In this document: positions 42,702 through 53,985 of the stretch, piece after piece | Layout of the letters: each line of letters opens with the position of its first letter | Numbering within the stretch: the first letter of the stretch is position 1 | Origin: Rebecca billardiae RCC1528 | Lineage: Eukaryota > Haptophyta | Direction: 5' to 3' | DNA length: 64,000 bases | Assembly (NCBI GenBank): GCA_965240325.2 | Contig: OZ251235.1 | Span: 248,001-312,000 of the forward strand | Position numbers and translations under genes: made by a program | The notes under the pieces: model-generated | What the model was told of the DNA's origin: nothing | Seen by the model: only the letters and a program-made list of their open reading frames with translations | Databases searched by the model: none

Positions 42702-44484
42702 TGACTCGTACGTGTCACCTGACTCGTGAACCGGCGCCATGACGAATCATACAGACGACCGATGACGAAGTCGGGTTATTAGACTGCTTGATGCGCGATC
42801 TTCAATAAATAAGCAGTAGCTGCGACGAGGCGGCCGTAGCGAGTGTGACCCTGATCCGTCGAGCCGTGCCCCGTCCGAGGCTGGCCGAGTGGCACGCCTG
42901 TCGGATTCGAGTGCCGCGCCATGTGCTGCCTCTGCTGACTCTACTCTGCTGAGTGCTGTGAGCTATCAGAGTCGTCGTAACCGGACTGACCCGTGACCGC
43001 CGCGGTCCGGAGACGATGGATCGAGAGCCACTGTGCCTGTGACGCAGAGAGACTGAGACTCACTGAGAGAGATCGAGTGTAGTCAATAAGCAGTTAGCAG
43101 AGCTAGACGGTTGAGAGAGACAGACTCAGAGAGAGAGAGTCACGGAGGGTCTGACTAGCAGAGATGTGAGACCGAGGGAGAGACTAGACTCATTCTATGA
43201 TTTAACGACACAGGTAGGACGACGCGGGTCTCCTGATTCGTCGGTGGCAGTGCCCGATCGTCGACACGAAGTCGGCGTTGGTGGCAGAGCATAGCCTGCA
43301 CCGCGATCGGATTGCTTGAGACTATAGAGAGTTAACAGTAGTCGCGTATTTTTCGTAACGACCCACGTAGTTACAGCTGATAATGCCGGCACCAGCTACT
43401 GTGCGAGCGAGCTGTAGCTATGGCCAGCGCCTCTTGCCTGCCGCCGGGGCTCGGGGCGCTAGCGCGGCTAGGCTGCCTCCCGGCGGAGTGGCCCGATCTC
43501 GGCGAGCCCCGTGCCCCCGTGCCTGCCACCGTCATCAATCGTCATGGATTGAGTCATGCGGCACGGCGGGCGACAGTTAAGTCTGAATTAGTCTTACAGT
43601 TCGACTGTCTTTTGTCATCAATCAGCGCGGATGTGACCTCATCTGAATTTAATCAGCCTCAGGGCGCGGCTCATTAGATCACCGTACAGACTGCCGACTC
43701 GGCTACTGGCCTACTGTATCACAGGGACGGCAGCACTTGCTTATAAAAATAGTTGCTGTGTCAGGCCTCGGTCCTCAGACTGAGACCCAGAGCGGAGAGC
43801 CTTGAGCCAATGATTATTGATTAGGACCATATCACGATTCACGCTAACGCTTGAAGGGCGGCGGCGCCGGTTCAGATGTCAATGTGACACTTGAATCCTT
43901 GATGTGACAACAGACAAATGACAATCTAAATTGACTTAGGAGTTAGGATGCATTACATGGACACCTACTCGCCTACGCGGCTACGGGGCGGGCTACGCCT
44001 GTGTAACGGCCCTTGTGGCTGTGCCAGCCTGTGCCTGTGGTGCACCACTTTGCACTACCTAACAGCATCACCGCTACCTCACAGTCTGCAGCCAAGCCGT
44101 TACACGGCACCCTCCGCCTCCCGCGGAGGCGGAGGGTGCCGTGTAACGGCTTGGCTGCAGACTGCGCTACAGTTTACTATGTTTTAACGTGCACACTTGG
44201 TTAAGGCGTGATTGACGCCATCCAACACTGCAGTAGGCCTCATATACCGTGGAAGTTGGAGTCTTGGAGATCGAGAAGGCTGAAGGAGATTGGCATCTCG
44301 CTGCCAATAAGATATCGAGATTCGAGTTGCTCGCGCGACTGAATAATGACTGAAACCGCCGCGGGCCCAACCGGGGGCATGCTGACCAGTGCGGTTCGCG
44401 CCTTCCGCGGCTCCCAAGGTCCTCGAACAGGGCACCTCACGTCCACCGCGCGCGGCGCGCCCCAGTGAACGGTTACTGCGCTCG
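42702..44484. other. Intergenic spacer with purine tracts and a perfect hairpin
   Basis: No gene is recognised. The spacer contains GA-rich tracts (about 43050-43180) and the 40-bp-arm hairpin described separately. An upstream ATG at 44379 opens only a short frame. Confidence 0.5.
44082..44164. repeat. Perfect inverted repeat, 40-bp arms, 3-bp loop
   Basis: The left arm 44082-44121 (cagtctgcagccaagccgtt...) is the exact reverse complement of 44125-44164, separated by cgc. A transcript would form an 83-nt hairpin with no mismatch. It lies in a gene-poor spacer, about 320-400 bp before the IQ-motif gene start. Function is unknown: candidates are a small-RNA precursor, a cruciform site, a mobile hairpin or a sequencing/assembly foldback. 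Confidence 0.95.
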
Positions 44485-46398
44485 ATGCGGACGAGCGACG
44501 CGCTCGCGCCCATCTGGGCGGAGATCGAGGCGACATGGCCAACTCGAGGCGAGTTCGAGCTTCTGCAGGTGCTCGCTCACATCGACGAGCTCCACGCCAC
44601 CGGCGGCATCACGACGGACCAGTTTGGCGAGCTGTCGGCGCGCGCGCGATCTGCGTTCGTGCCCGTGCACCCGCAGGCTAAGCGTGGGAGCCGGGGGCCG
44701 ACGCTGGTGGCTTCGCGTATGCACGCGGCCGCGCGCACGGACAGCAGGCATCAGGCCAATGAGCGTGCGCGCGCAAAGCTCGGACAAATCCGCCGCCAGC
44801 TCGCGGCGCGGCAGGTGCAGCGCCGCGCCTCGCTGTGGCTTCGGCGCCGGACGGCGGCCGCGACGTGCATCCAGCAAGCGTTACGCGGGCACCTAGTGCG
44901 CCTCGCCATCGTGCGTGAGGCCACGCTCGTCGCTGCGACACAGGTGCAGCGTGCCCTGCGCGAGCGGCGCACAGCCGCACGTGTCGCCGCAGCAACCGCA
45001 CTGCAGGCCCGGTGGCGCGCCGCGCGCACGAGGACGATGCTGGCTCGCCTCGCGCGCGCGCACGCGGCCACGCGCGTGCAGGTCACATGGCGCGGCGTGA
45101 TGGCACGCGCGTGCGTTGCTCAGATGCACGCTTGGCGTCTGACTGCAGCCACTGTGCTCGTTCGGGCGGCGCGTCGATGGCAGCGCGTGCGCGCAGAGGC
45201 GGCGCGGCACGCCGCTGCCGCTGCCGCGGCTGCGGCAGTGGCCGCTGCAGCGGCTGAGGCGGCATCACGGCGGCACAGTGCTGCCGGCACGCTGCAGCGC
45301 GGAGCACGCGCGCGTGCCGCGCGCGCGCTCCTCGCAAGCCTCAGCTCGGCGCGCGAGCTGCCAGAGGCGGAGCCCGCGCACGCCGCGGCCACAGCTGGCC
45401 ACGCTCAGTCCGCGGACGTGGCCATGCGCCCCCGACACCCGCAGGCAGCGGCGGCTTGGGCCGATGCGCCCGCGATCGTGGCGGCAGCTCCAACGGGCGC
45501 GCCCAAGGCCGTATGTGCCGCCGCGACGTACGACGATGCCGCCGTCACGCCGCCTCGGACCATGCACACAGTCCAGTCGTTCTCGCCGCTCGCCTGCGCC
45601 GCGAGCCCGCTCAACACGTCGCCGCGGCAACCGGGACAACCCCAGCCACCGCGCGCACGCAAGGCCGCCCTCTCCGCTCCTTCCAGCCACCGCGCCCTGG
45701 CCCTCCCAGCATTGCCGCCCAGCTCGCCACCGCGCGCTCGGCCCGACAGTCGCGAGCTGCTCGCCCCCAACAGCGAGCGTCGGCGCTCGTCCGCAGGCTC
45801 CGCTCGGCCCGGCACGCGGCAGCTCTCTCGCGCGCGCTCCGTGCCGCCGCCGCCGGTAGCCGTGCGACCAACGACCACGCCGAGCACGCTCCCCGCGCCG
45901 TCGCCGCCGGCGGGCGCTGCGGCGAACGCGGTGTCTGCGATGCGCGCGCGCTCCTACTCGACCTACTCGGTCGGGGCGCCGGCGCCGGCGTCTGCGCGGC
46001 CGCAGGCGGCTGCCATGATGGCGGTCGAGGAGGCGGCGCGTGCGGTCCAGGAGCTGCTCGAGCGCGCGGCCGCGCGCGAGGCCTCGAAGGCCGACCTCGA
46101 CGCCGGCGCGAGGACGACGGGCGCCTACGCGCACGCTCCGATCGAGCCGAGCAGCTCGTCAAGCGCGAAGTCCGCGCATCGGCCGGGCAGCGCGTACGCT
46201 GAGCATCCGCCCAGGGCGGGGCGCGGTCGCGTGCCCTCGGCGCGGCGCCACCTGGCGCTGCCGTCGCTCGGCGGCGGCAGCAGCGGCGCTCACTCAGCAG
46301 GGCGTGGGCGCACCGACCGGCTGCAGGTCGCGGGAACGCACGCGTACCGGCAGCAGCAGCACGACCGAGCCTTCTCATCGGTGTCATCCAGCGGCTGA
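44485..46398 (+). CDS. IQ-motif (calmodulin-binding) protein with disordered tail
   Basis: Single-exon model of 637 residues from the first ATG (MRTSDALAPIWAEIEATWPT). The N-terminal 60 residues are helical (FELLQVLAHIDELHATGGIT). Residues about 110-250 hold at least four IQ-like motifs in series: ATCIQQALRGHLVRLAI, ATQVQRALRERRTAARV, ATALQARWRAARTRTMLA and ATRVQVTWRGVMARA, then further Arg-rich helix. Such arrays bind calmodulin or EF-hand light chains. A poly-Ala stretch follows, and the C-terminal 350 residues are Pro/Ala/Ser-rich and disordered. No motor, kinase or membrane domain is present. A calcium-signalling or cytoskeletal adaptor role is inference. The frame is open upstream to 44389 without ATG, so an extra 5' exon is possible. 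Confidence 0.68.
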   Translation: MRTSDALAPIWAEIEATWPTRGEFELLQVLAHIDELHATGGITTDQFGELSARARSAFVPVHPQAKRGSRGPTLVASRMHAAARTDSRHQANERARAKLGQIRRQLAARQVQRRASLWLRRRTAAATCIQQALRGHLVRLAIVREATLVAATQVQRALRERRTAARVAAATALQARWRAARTRTMLARLARAHAATRVQVTWRGVMARACVAQMHAWRLTAATVLVRAARRWQRVRAEAARHAAAAAAAAAVAAAAAEAASRRHSAAGTLQRGARARAARALLASLSSARELPEAEPAHAAATAGHAQSADVAMRPRHPQAAAAWADAPAIVAAAPTGAPKAVCAAATYDDAAVTPPRTMHTVQSFSPLACAASPLNTSPRQPGQPQPPRARKAALSAPSSHRALALPALPPSSPPRARPDSRELLAPNSERRRSSAGSARPGTRQLSRARSVPPPPVAVRPTTTPSTLPAPSPPAGAAANAVSAMRARSYSTYSVGAPAPASARPQAAAMMAVEEAARAVQELLERAAAREASKADLDAGARTTGAYAHAPIEPSSSSSAKSAHRPGSAYAEHPPRAGRGRVPSARRHLALPSLGGGSSGAHSAGRGRTDRLQVAGTHAYRQQQHDRAFSSVSSSG

Positions 46399-46930
46399 CG
46401 ATGGCCCGTACGAGTACTGGACTGTCGACTCTATCTACGGCTACGTGACTCGGCAGAGAGAGAGACGGCAGACCGTTGGCGTTGACAAACTAGTATTACT
46501 ACATGTAGTACATGCTGTCGTCGTCTCGCAAGTGCTGATGACTACGACGATCACGGATGACTACGTTCAGATTTATTCATGAATCGCGCAATAACTGCCC
46601 GTTATAACTGCCTGCTTAGCTCATTAATATATCACGATGATATATATATGTCGATCACTCGATGCCGCGATATGGCGCACCGCACGTAGCCACAGCAGTG
46701 CTCAGAGCCTCAGGCCCTCAGTGCTCAGCGAGCCTCACGCCGCCGCACAGCCACACCGGCACACGCTCACGCACTACGCAGCACTCATTCCGTCGCCGCA
46801 CTCAGAGTGGCTGCCACGGATGGCCGCGGCGAGGCGCGAGTCTCCGGGTCACATCTCCGATCTCGGACTCCGGACGACAATCGGCGCTTGTGGGCGACAC
46901 GGCCATGCAGGTTCGGCGGGCTGACGACGC
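46399..46930. other. Convergent spacer, no feature seen
   Basis: The spacer holds the 3' flanks of the IQ-motif gene and the EF-hand gene. There is an AT-rich stretch at about 46600-46660. No gene or repeat of note is seen. Confidence 0.5.
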
Positions 46931-48976
46931 CTACTGCTTCTTTGACTGTGGCAGCGCAGCAAGGAGCTGCGCAGCTCCGCCGATCGACGCGACGAGCTCG
47001 TCCGCCGAGCCCGCCTTCCCCATCGCGTCCTGCAGCGCCTTTTCGCGCCCGAGCGTGAGCAGCACGTCGTACGCGATCGCCATGAACTCGTCGATGGACA
47101 CGTTGCCGTCCTGCCGGGCAGTGGGGCGCGCGCGCGACGAGCCGGCGGAGGTTGGGCGGCGGTTGGGCGGCCCGTGAGTTCAAGCGGACCCCACGCGGCG
47201 CGCGGGGCGCTCGCGCAGCGCAGTACCTGGTCCGAGTCAGCGGCTGAGAAGAGCGCATTGACCTGCGGGTTTGTCAGGCCGAGGTCGGCGTTGCGGAGGC
47301 ATTTGGCGAAGTCCGCCTTGGACAGCTTGCCCGCGCCGCCCGAGTCGTACTCGTCGAAGACGGCGCGGAGCTTCGTCTCCAGCTCCTCCTTCTCCACGCC
47401 GCCGAGCACGGCGACCGGCGTGAGCAGCGCGCGCTTGGCCGCCTGTTGCCGCTGCGAGTTGAGGACCGGCGCGATCATCGTCGAGATGAGCGGGACTGCC
47501 CTGAGGAGGAACGCGCCGTACTCGACCATCCCGTCCTCATCCTCCTCCGCCTCCGCGAGCACGGCGTACACCTGCGCCCGGCGAAGCACGGGGCGCGCGG
47601 TGAGTGCGTCGCACCGGAGTGCGCGAGGCGGCGGCCCGCGCGACGCCCGCGCCGAGCGGCGACGGCGCGCGGACGGAGGGGCGAGGGCGCGCGCGTGCCT
47701 GCACGGGCGTCAGCCGGATGCGGTCCGTCTCCAGCATCACCGCCTTGAGCGCGTCGCGGCTCAGCCTGCCCAGCTTCGCCTCGACCGTGACGGCGGGAGG
47801 CGCAGACTCGCCGCCGCCATCCGCCGTCGCGTCCGCCGCCGCCGCCTCCGCGCCTGCGTCGTCGCCGTCCGCGCCGCCGCCGTCCACGGTGTCCGTGGGC
47901 GCGCGCGCGCCCGTGTCCGCCGCGACGCACAGGTCGCGCAGGTACTCGTACAACTCGCCCTGGCTGCTCGCCAGGTAGTTCGACTTGAGCGTCTCGACGA
48001 GCAGGTCCCACATGACCGGCACGAACGCCTCGTACGAGATGCGCCCGGACTCGTCCAGCTCGACCACGGCCTGGAAGTAGCGGATCTCGCGCTTGGAGAG
48101 GCGCGTGGGGCCGAGGCGGACGTTCTCGAGGCACGCGGAGAACTCGGCGCGCGAGAGCATCCCGTCGCCGTTCACGTCCGCCGTGGTGAACGCGTCCTGC
48201 ATCATCGCCTCCAGCTCATCGCGCTCGAGGCCGTACAGCGTCGTCACCGCCTCGTCCGTCGCCGCCTCCTCCTGCTCGGCGAGCGCCTCGGCGGTCTGCT
48301 CGCGCAGCCGGAGGGACTGGATGACGTCGACGGCGATGGGCACGAACTCGTTGTACTGCACCACGCCGTCGCCGGACACGTCCGCCTCGGACAGCAGGAA
48401 CTCGACCTCGCGCTGCGAGAGGCCGAGGTCGGCCGTCTGGAAGAGCGAGAAGAACTCCTCCACGTCGAGCACGCCGTTGCCGTCGGCGTCGGCGTCGCGG
48501 AAGAGCGTGATCAGCATCGTCTCGAGCTCCTCGTCCGTCTCGCCGATCACCTTGTCCGGCGCGACCGCGCCGGGCGAGGCGGGCGCGTCGACCGCGCCGG
48601 GCGAGTACGGCTGCGGCTTGGGCAGCCGGTCCGCGTTGTCGAGCTTCGCGAGCGTGGCGCGGACGGCGGCCTTGTCGGCGATGTGCCGGTCGAGCTGCTG
48701 CTCCTGTCTTCGCAGCGGCCCTGTGAACGCCACGTGCCCCGCGTCGAGCGTGTGCTTGACCTCGGGCGTGTCGCCCGTCATGTCCACCGTCACGGTCGCG
48801 ACCGCGCAGAACTCGGAGATGGGCTTCTCCTGGGTGGGCTTCGACCAGATCGTGCGGAAGGAGAAGATCCCCACGGACTCGCCGAGCAGCTGCGTGTGGT
48901 GCATGTACGAAGGGGCCCAGTCCTTCACATACGCCTCGCAGTGGCGGAAGGCCTCCCGCTCGTTGGCGGACAGCAT
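46931..48976 (-). CDS. Protein with seven EF-hand motifs
   Basis: Calcium-binding protein of unknown family. Three exons, phase 0: 48976-47705, 47571-47227, 47110-46931; 598 residues. The N-terminal about 150 residues (REAFRHCEAYVKDWAPSYMH, ESVGIFSFRTIWSKPTQEKP) match nothing I know. EF-hand loops follow: DADGNGVLDVEE, DVSGDGVVQYNE and DVNGDGMLSRAE look functional; ELDESGRISYEA, EEDEDGMVEYGA and DSGGAGKLSKAD are degenerate. The last, DSDQDGNVSIDE, is canonical but exists only after splicing, because the intron 47226-47111 falls between DSDQ and DGNVSIDE. A Gly/Ala/Asp-rich linker lies at about 365-395. The last exon has a weak ORF on its own but ends cleanly at TAG (46931-46933). No signal peptide or membrane segment is present. 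Confidence 0.82.
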
Positions 48977-49220
48977 GGCGCACGTCCTCGGCGCGACCGG
49001 TGAGCGAGGGAAATAAAGCCAGTCTCGAAACCGATTGGTGAGTCGTAGCAAAGTCGTAGCTTGGGCAAAAGGCGCGGGTCTCGCTTTGTACTACTTCCCG
49101 GGTTCAGCCGTTCAGATGATGATCTCGTCAACTAGATCGTTAGGACGCTCGCTCGATACAATAAGCAACCGGATCCGTTGTGAACTGACGGCCGGAGCGG
49201 AGTCAGCGGACCGGAACGGG

Positions 49221-52200
49221 CTACGGCGACGGCGACACCGACTGCATGTGCGTCGCGGCCGGCGCAGGCTTGTCCTCGTCCGCCGCCCGCGCTCCGGCCC
49301 CACAGCACGGCCTCGACGCCCACGCGAGGAGCACTGGCAGCAGCACGCAACCATGCAGCACGCCGAGCACGACGACGGAGACGAGCATCTTGAAGAAGAT
49401 GCGGAACGCGGAGGAGGAGGTGAAGGCAATCACAAAGATGCCTGCGCCAAGCGCGCCGCGTGCGACGCACGGACAGGTGTCCCTCGACGCCCCGTCAGCG
49501 CGCGCGCGAGACGGAGGAGGGAATGCACGCGGGTGCGCGCGCGCGAGCAGGCGCACCGAGGATGGTCGTCCAGCCGCCCTTGAGCACCGAGACGCCCATC
49601 ATGCCGAGAGCGCGCACGACCGCATCGCGCGGACGCGTCTCGATGGGCGAGCCGCTCCGCGCGAGATCGGTCATCGCCGCGTCGTACGTGTGCGCGATGT
49701 GCACGCAGTAGTCGACCGACAGGCCGACGGACATCACGATGTTGACAAAGGCCACGGGGTTGAGGGCGACGCCCGTGAGCCACATCATGCCGAAGAGGTC
49801 GATGTTGATCGACGTCACGCACACCACCACCCAGAAGGCCACCGCCGGCGGGTTGAAGAGCAGCATGATCACAAAGATCGCGCCGATCGCGCCGATCAGG
49901 TTGGTGAGCACGAGCTCCCAGATGATCACGTCCGTCTCCTGCACGAGGAAGGTGAAGTGGAAGACGAACGCGTTGAGCAGGCCGCGGCGGTGCAGCGAGC
50001 TCTCGAGGTAGTCCCGCCGCGCGAGGCTGTCCACGGCCTTGCCCGAGAGCGGCTTTGAGTACGACATGTAGTACCGCGCGGAGAGCGGGTCCTCGCACTT
50101 GTCCGGCTCGTCGCACACGACGTCCTCGAGCCACATCGTGTTGTCGTCCAGCCACGCGCCCAGCCCCTTGGTGAACTTGTTCTTGTCGTACGAGTCGTCG
50201 CTCGGGTCGCGCCGGTCGTTCGCCTCGAGGTGCTTCTTGTACAGCACGTGCCACCGGTCCCAGCCGAACGTGACAAAGTCGCGGCCCTGCATCTCGTCCA
50301 GCGCGTCGTCGATCCTGTCGCGCACCTCGAGCTGCTTGAAGGTCTCGTTGTGCACCACCACGCTCGCGCGCAGCCGCTGCCCGCCGAACGTGTCGTCCTG
50401 GATGCGCAGGACGTCCTGCACGTACGAGTCGTCCGGGAGGATGTCGGCCTGCGCGCCGCGCGCCGCGGGGCGAGGCGGGGGCCGCGCGCGTGGGCGCGCG
50501 GAGCGCAGCGCGCACGTCGCCGCGCCGCGGCCGCGCGCGCGGGGGCGCACGGGGCGCAGCGCGCACGTCGCCGAGGCCGAGCTCGAGGCCGGGGATGGCC
50601 GCCGCGGAGAGCGCGCAGACGATGACGAAGACGAGCACCACGACGGCTGACACGGCGGGCTTGAGCAGCACCGGCGCATACGTGTCGCGCACGAAGCGCG
50701 AGATCGGGCCGATGGCGCCCGCAGCGGGCGCCGCCTTGTCATCCGCCTCGCCCTCGGCGGCGGCACCCTCGGCGGCCGCAGCCCGCGGCTTGGGCGGCAC
50801 TGCCGGCTGCTCGCCGACGGTCGCGCCCGCCACCTTGACGCACGGGAAGAAGGAGACGCGCCCCGCCTGCAGCCGCCGCTCGTCGAGCACGAGCAGCGCG
50901 AGGAAGAAGGTGAACATCGCGAGCGCGGAGACGAGGAAGCTGCACAGGGCGTACACGCAGAAGGCGCGCACGGCGGGCATGTCCACGTTCGAGCCGACGC
51001 CAAACGCCGCGACGGTCGTGAGTGTGGTGATGAAGATGGCCGGGCCGGTCTCGCGGAAGGAGCGGCCGACGCGCGCCTCGACCGTGTCCGCCGGGTCCTG
51101 AGCGTTCAGGTAGTCCACCATGATGATCACGCCGTCCACCTGCACGCCCAGCACGATCAGCGGCAGCAGCGGCGCGATCGGCGTGAGCACCACGCCCGCC
51201 GCGGCCGCGAGCCCGAAGCCGCCGCCGAGCGCAAAGAGCATGTTCGTCATGCTCGCCATGCCGAGGAGCACGCGCGACTTGACGCGCGAGGTGATCGGGC
51301 CCAGCGTGAGCACCAGGTACACCAGGATGATCACCAGCCCGAGGAAGAAGAGCGGCAGATCGCCCGTGACCGTGCGCGACGTCTCGTCGTCATACGAGCG
51401 CGGCGACACGGTGGCGATGGTCAGCTTGGACGGGTTGACCTGCTCGCGCACGCCCTGCAGCCAGGCGTTCTCGAACTCGTACGGGTCGCCGTCCACGCCC
51501 TCCAGCTCGTACGTCAGCACCACGCCCTCCGCCCCCTCGACCTCCTCGTCGTCGCCGGAGCCCTTGAACTGGCGCGGCCGGCGGCGAATCAGCGGCAGCG
51601 CGGTCGCGCGCGCGCGAGCGATGCGAGGGCGTGCGGAGTCAGCGGAGGGTGCTGTGCTACGCAGCGCGCACGCACGCGGCGCCCACGACCGCGCGGCGCA
51701 GCACCTCGGGCTTGCCCGTGAACAGCTCTATCGTGCTAACGTGCTGGTGGAACCACGTGACGTCGGCGAGCAGCTGCGACTCCTTCTTGCGCGCCTCGAG
51801 CTTCTCGCGGTCGTAGTCCCAGATCGCGAGGAAGTTGGGCGAGGCGCACTCGCCGTCTGAGTACTTGTACTTGTGGCACACGTGCTTCCACCTGACCCAG
51901 CCGCTCCCGTCGAGCTTGTGCGCGTGGCACTGGGTGGTCGTCCACTCGTGCATCTTCATCAGCTCGTCCAGCGCGTCGTAGTCGAAGATGTTGCCGCGGT
52001 TGGGCCGCACGGCGTACACCACCATGGTGCTGCGCTCGCCGTAGTGCTCCTTCATGTACTCCCACGCCGCGTACGCCTTTGACTGCGTGGGCGGCCTGAG
52101 CGCACGCGCGCGCGGGCGCGCCGCGAGTCAGCGAGCACGGCTGCGCTCGGCGAGGGGTTGGGATCTTCTGCGCGCACCAGAGGTAGTTCGCGCGGGGCTC

Positions 52201-52362
52201 TTGCACGGCGAACATGTTGCCAGAGATCAGGACGAAGAAGAGCACGGCCGATACGGCAATGGTCTTGAGCGGGTTGCGCGCGATGAGCCGGCCCCAGCGC
52301 TCAAATGCATCGCCCATGCTGTCGTGCAGCTTGTGGCGCAGGTTTGCGAGGCACTCCGCCAT
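49221..52362 (-). CDS. Patched-family (RND superfamily) membrane protein
   Basis: Polytopic transporter-like protein related to Patched, Dispatched and NPC1, which move sterols or lipids using an ion gradient. Five exons join in phase: 52362-52178, 52095-51705, 51568-50567, 50448-49557, 49441-49221; 896 residues. TM1 is AVSAVLFFVLISGNMFAV, followed by a luminal domain with ANYLWPPTQSKAYAAWEYMK restored by splicing. The first membrane bundle is sterol-sensing-domain-like (LPLFFLGLVIILVYLVLTL, LIVLGVQVDGVIIMVDYLN, GPAIFITTLTTVAAFGVGS). After the second luminal domain (ADILPDDSYVQDVLRIQDDT), the second bundle includes VMSVGLSVDYCVHIAHTYDA and FVIAFTSSSAFRIFFKMLVS. The conserved Asp in each bundle (QVDGV, SVDYC) is the usual proton/ion relay. 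Substrate is unknown. The start is the first ATG (MAECLANLRHKLHDSMGDAF). Divergent from RACK1. Confidence 0.87.
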
Positions 52363-52922
52363 GGCGAGACGCGCCTGCGGCGGCTGGGAGGGGGCGGTGG
52401 AAGGGCGTGCATGGCATACGCGGACTGGGTGGATGAAAGCCGCTGTAGGCGCGCCGAGCCCGCGACCCGCGTGCTGGGGGCGCGCACGCACCTTTGAGAA
52501 AGGAGAGCGCGTCGCCGGTGCTTCTGCCCACCAAACGTAGATTCGAAAGTTTTGATGAATCTTGAGGCCCATGTCACCATAATATCTCCGTATGTATCTT
52601 CACCTCCACATGCTCGATTTCGTCGTCCGCCTTTGAAGTTTGAGCGAGGATGAACGCCGAAATAAGCCCAAACTCGCAATCATTGGCTGCGGGTCTTTCG
52701 GCAACCGTTCTCGGGATGAAACTCGGCAAGTACAAATACTGCACCCCCCAAAGTACAAGTATGCACAGCTTTTAAAAGTAATTAAGTACGAGCAGGGACA
52801 AGAGCCAAGTCGGAGATCGCCATACCGTACTTAACGTCCGGGAATACGTGTAGGTACCGGACTTCGACTCAGCCCTGTCCGGCCCTCTCCACGTGCCTTG
52901 CTCGAGCACACGCAGCGCAAGC
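52363..52922. promoter_or_regulatory. Divergent intergenic region (Patched-like / RACK1)
   Basis: There are 560 bp between start codons. The right half is AT-richer, with short direct matches of agtacaa/agtacaag (about 52728-52760). It contains the promoters of both genes by position; no specific site can be assigned. Confidence 0.35.
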
Positions 52923-53985
52923 ATGACGGAGGCTCTCACGCTCCGCGGCCAGCTCAAGGGCCACAGCGGCTGGGTGACATGCATCGCCAGCACGATTGAG
53001 GAGACGGGTATGCTCCTTTCGGGCAGCCGCGACAAGTCCGTCATCGTCTGGACCCTCTCGCGCGATGAGGAGGACGACACGTCGTGCGGCCGCGCGAAGC
53101 GCGCGCTGCGTGGGCACTCGCACTACGTGCAGGACGTGACGATCTCGTCGGACGGGCAGTTCGCGCTGTCGGGCAGCTGGGATGGCACGCTTCGCCTCTG
53201 GGACATCAACTCGGGCGCGACCACCCGCCGCTTCGTCTCGCACGAGAAGGACGTGCTCGCGGTCGCCTTCTCGGCTGACAACCGCCAGATCGTGTCAGGC
53301 TCGCGCGACCGCACGATCAAGCTGTGGAACACGCTCGGTGAGTGCAAGTACACGATCCAGGAGGACGGCCACACCGAGTGGGTCTCGTGCGTCCGCTTCT
53401 CGCCCTCTGCGAGCAACCCGCTCATCGTCTCGTGCGGCTGGGACAAGATTGTGAAGGTGTGGAATCTGACCAACTGCAAGCTGCGCACCAACCTGGTCGG
53501 GCACTCGGGCTACCTGAACACGGTGACGGTCTCGCCCGACGGCTCGCTCTGCGCCTCGGGCGGCAAGGACGGCACGGCCATGCTGTGGGACCTGGTACGC
53601 CCCGCGGCATCGCCCTCATCGCATTGCCCGCGCTCGCTGCACCCAGCACCGTCGCTCACGCCTGCGCCCCGCGCCCACCGCCCGGCGACTTGGCGCGCAG
53701 AACGAGGGCAAGCACCTGTACTCGCTCGAGGCGTCGGCGACGATCAACGCGCTGGTGTTCAGCCCGAACCGCTACTGGCTCTGCGCCGCGACGGACGCGA
53801 ACATCAAGATCTGGGACCTCGAGTCGAAGTCGATCGTCGACGAGCTCAAGCCGGACTTCCCGCCGCTCGGCAAGAAGGCGATGGAGCCGTACTGCATCTC
53901 GCTCTGCTGGTCGCCGGACGGTAGCACGCTTTACTCGGGCTACACGGACGGCATCATCCGCGTGTGGCAGGTCGGGCTCGTCTAA
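52923..53985 (+). CDS. RACK1: RACK1, ribosome-associated WD40 scaffold
   Basis: Seven-bladed WD40 protein bound to the 40S subunit head, with additional kinase-scaffold roles. Two exons, phase 0: 52923-53594 and 53701-53985; 318 residues, the standard family length. The sequence starts [20 protein letters not shown] and shows the family blocks [80 protein letters not shown] and [20 protein letters not shown]. The basic-loop region near the first blade is conserved. The intron (106 bp, gtacgc...gcag) falls between MLWDL and [10 protein letters not shown]. The end is [11 protein letters not shown]. Identity is very secure. Confidence 0.97.

Noticed and set aside
42876-42930. tRNA-like stretch with gctggccgagtggc (A-box-like) and ggattcgagtgcc (B-box-like)
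   Set aside because: The two boxes are too close for a full tRNA and no acceptor stem or anticodon arm can be folded; probably chance or a fragment.
44082-44164. Perfect hairpin read as a bacterial rho-independent terminator
   Set aside because: The genome is eukaryotic nuclear, arms are far longer than a terminator stem and no U-tract follows.
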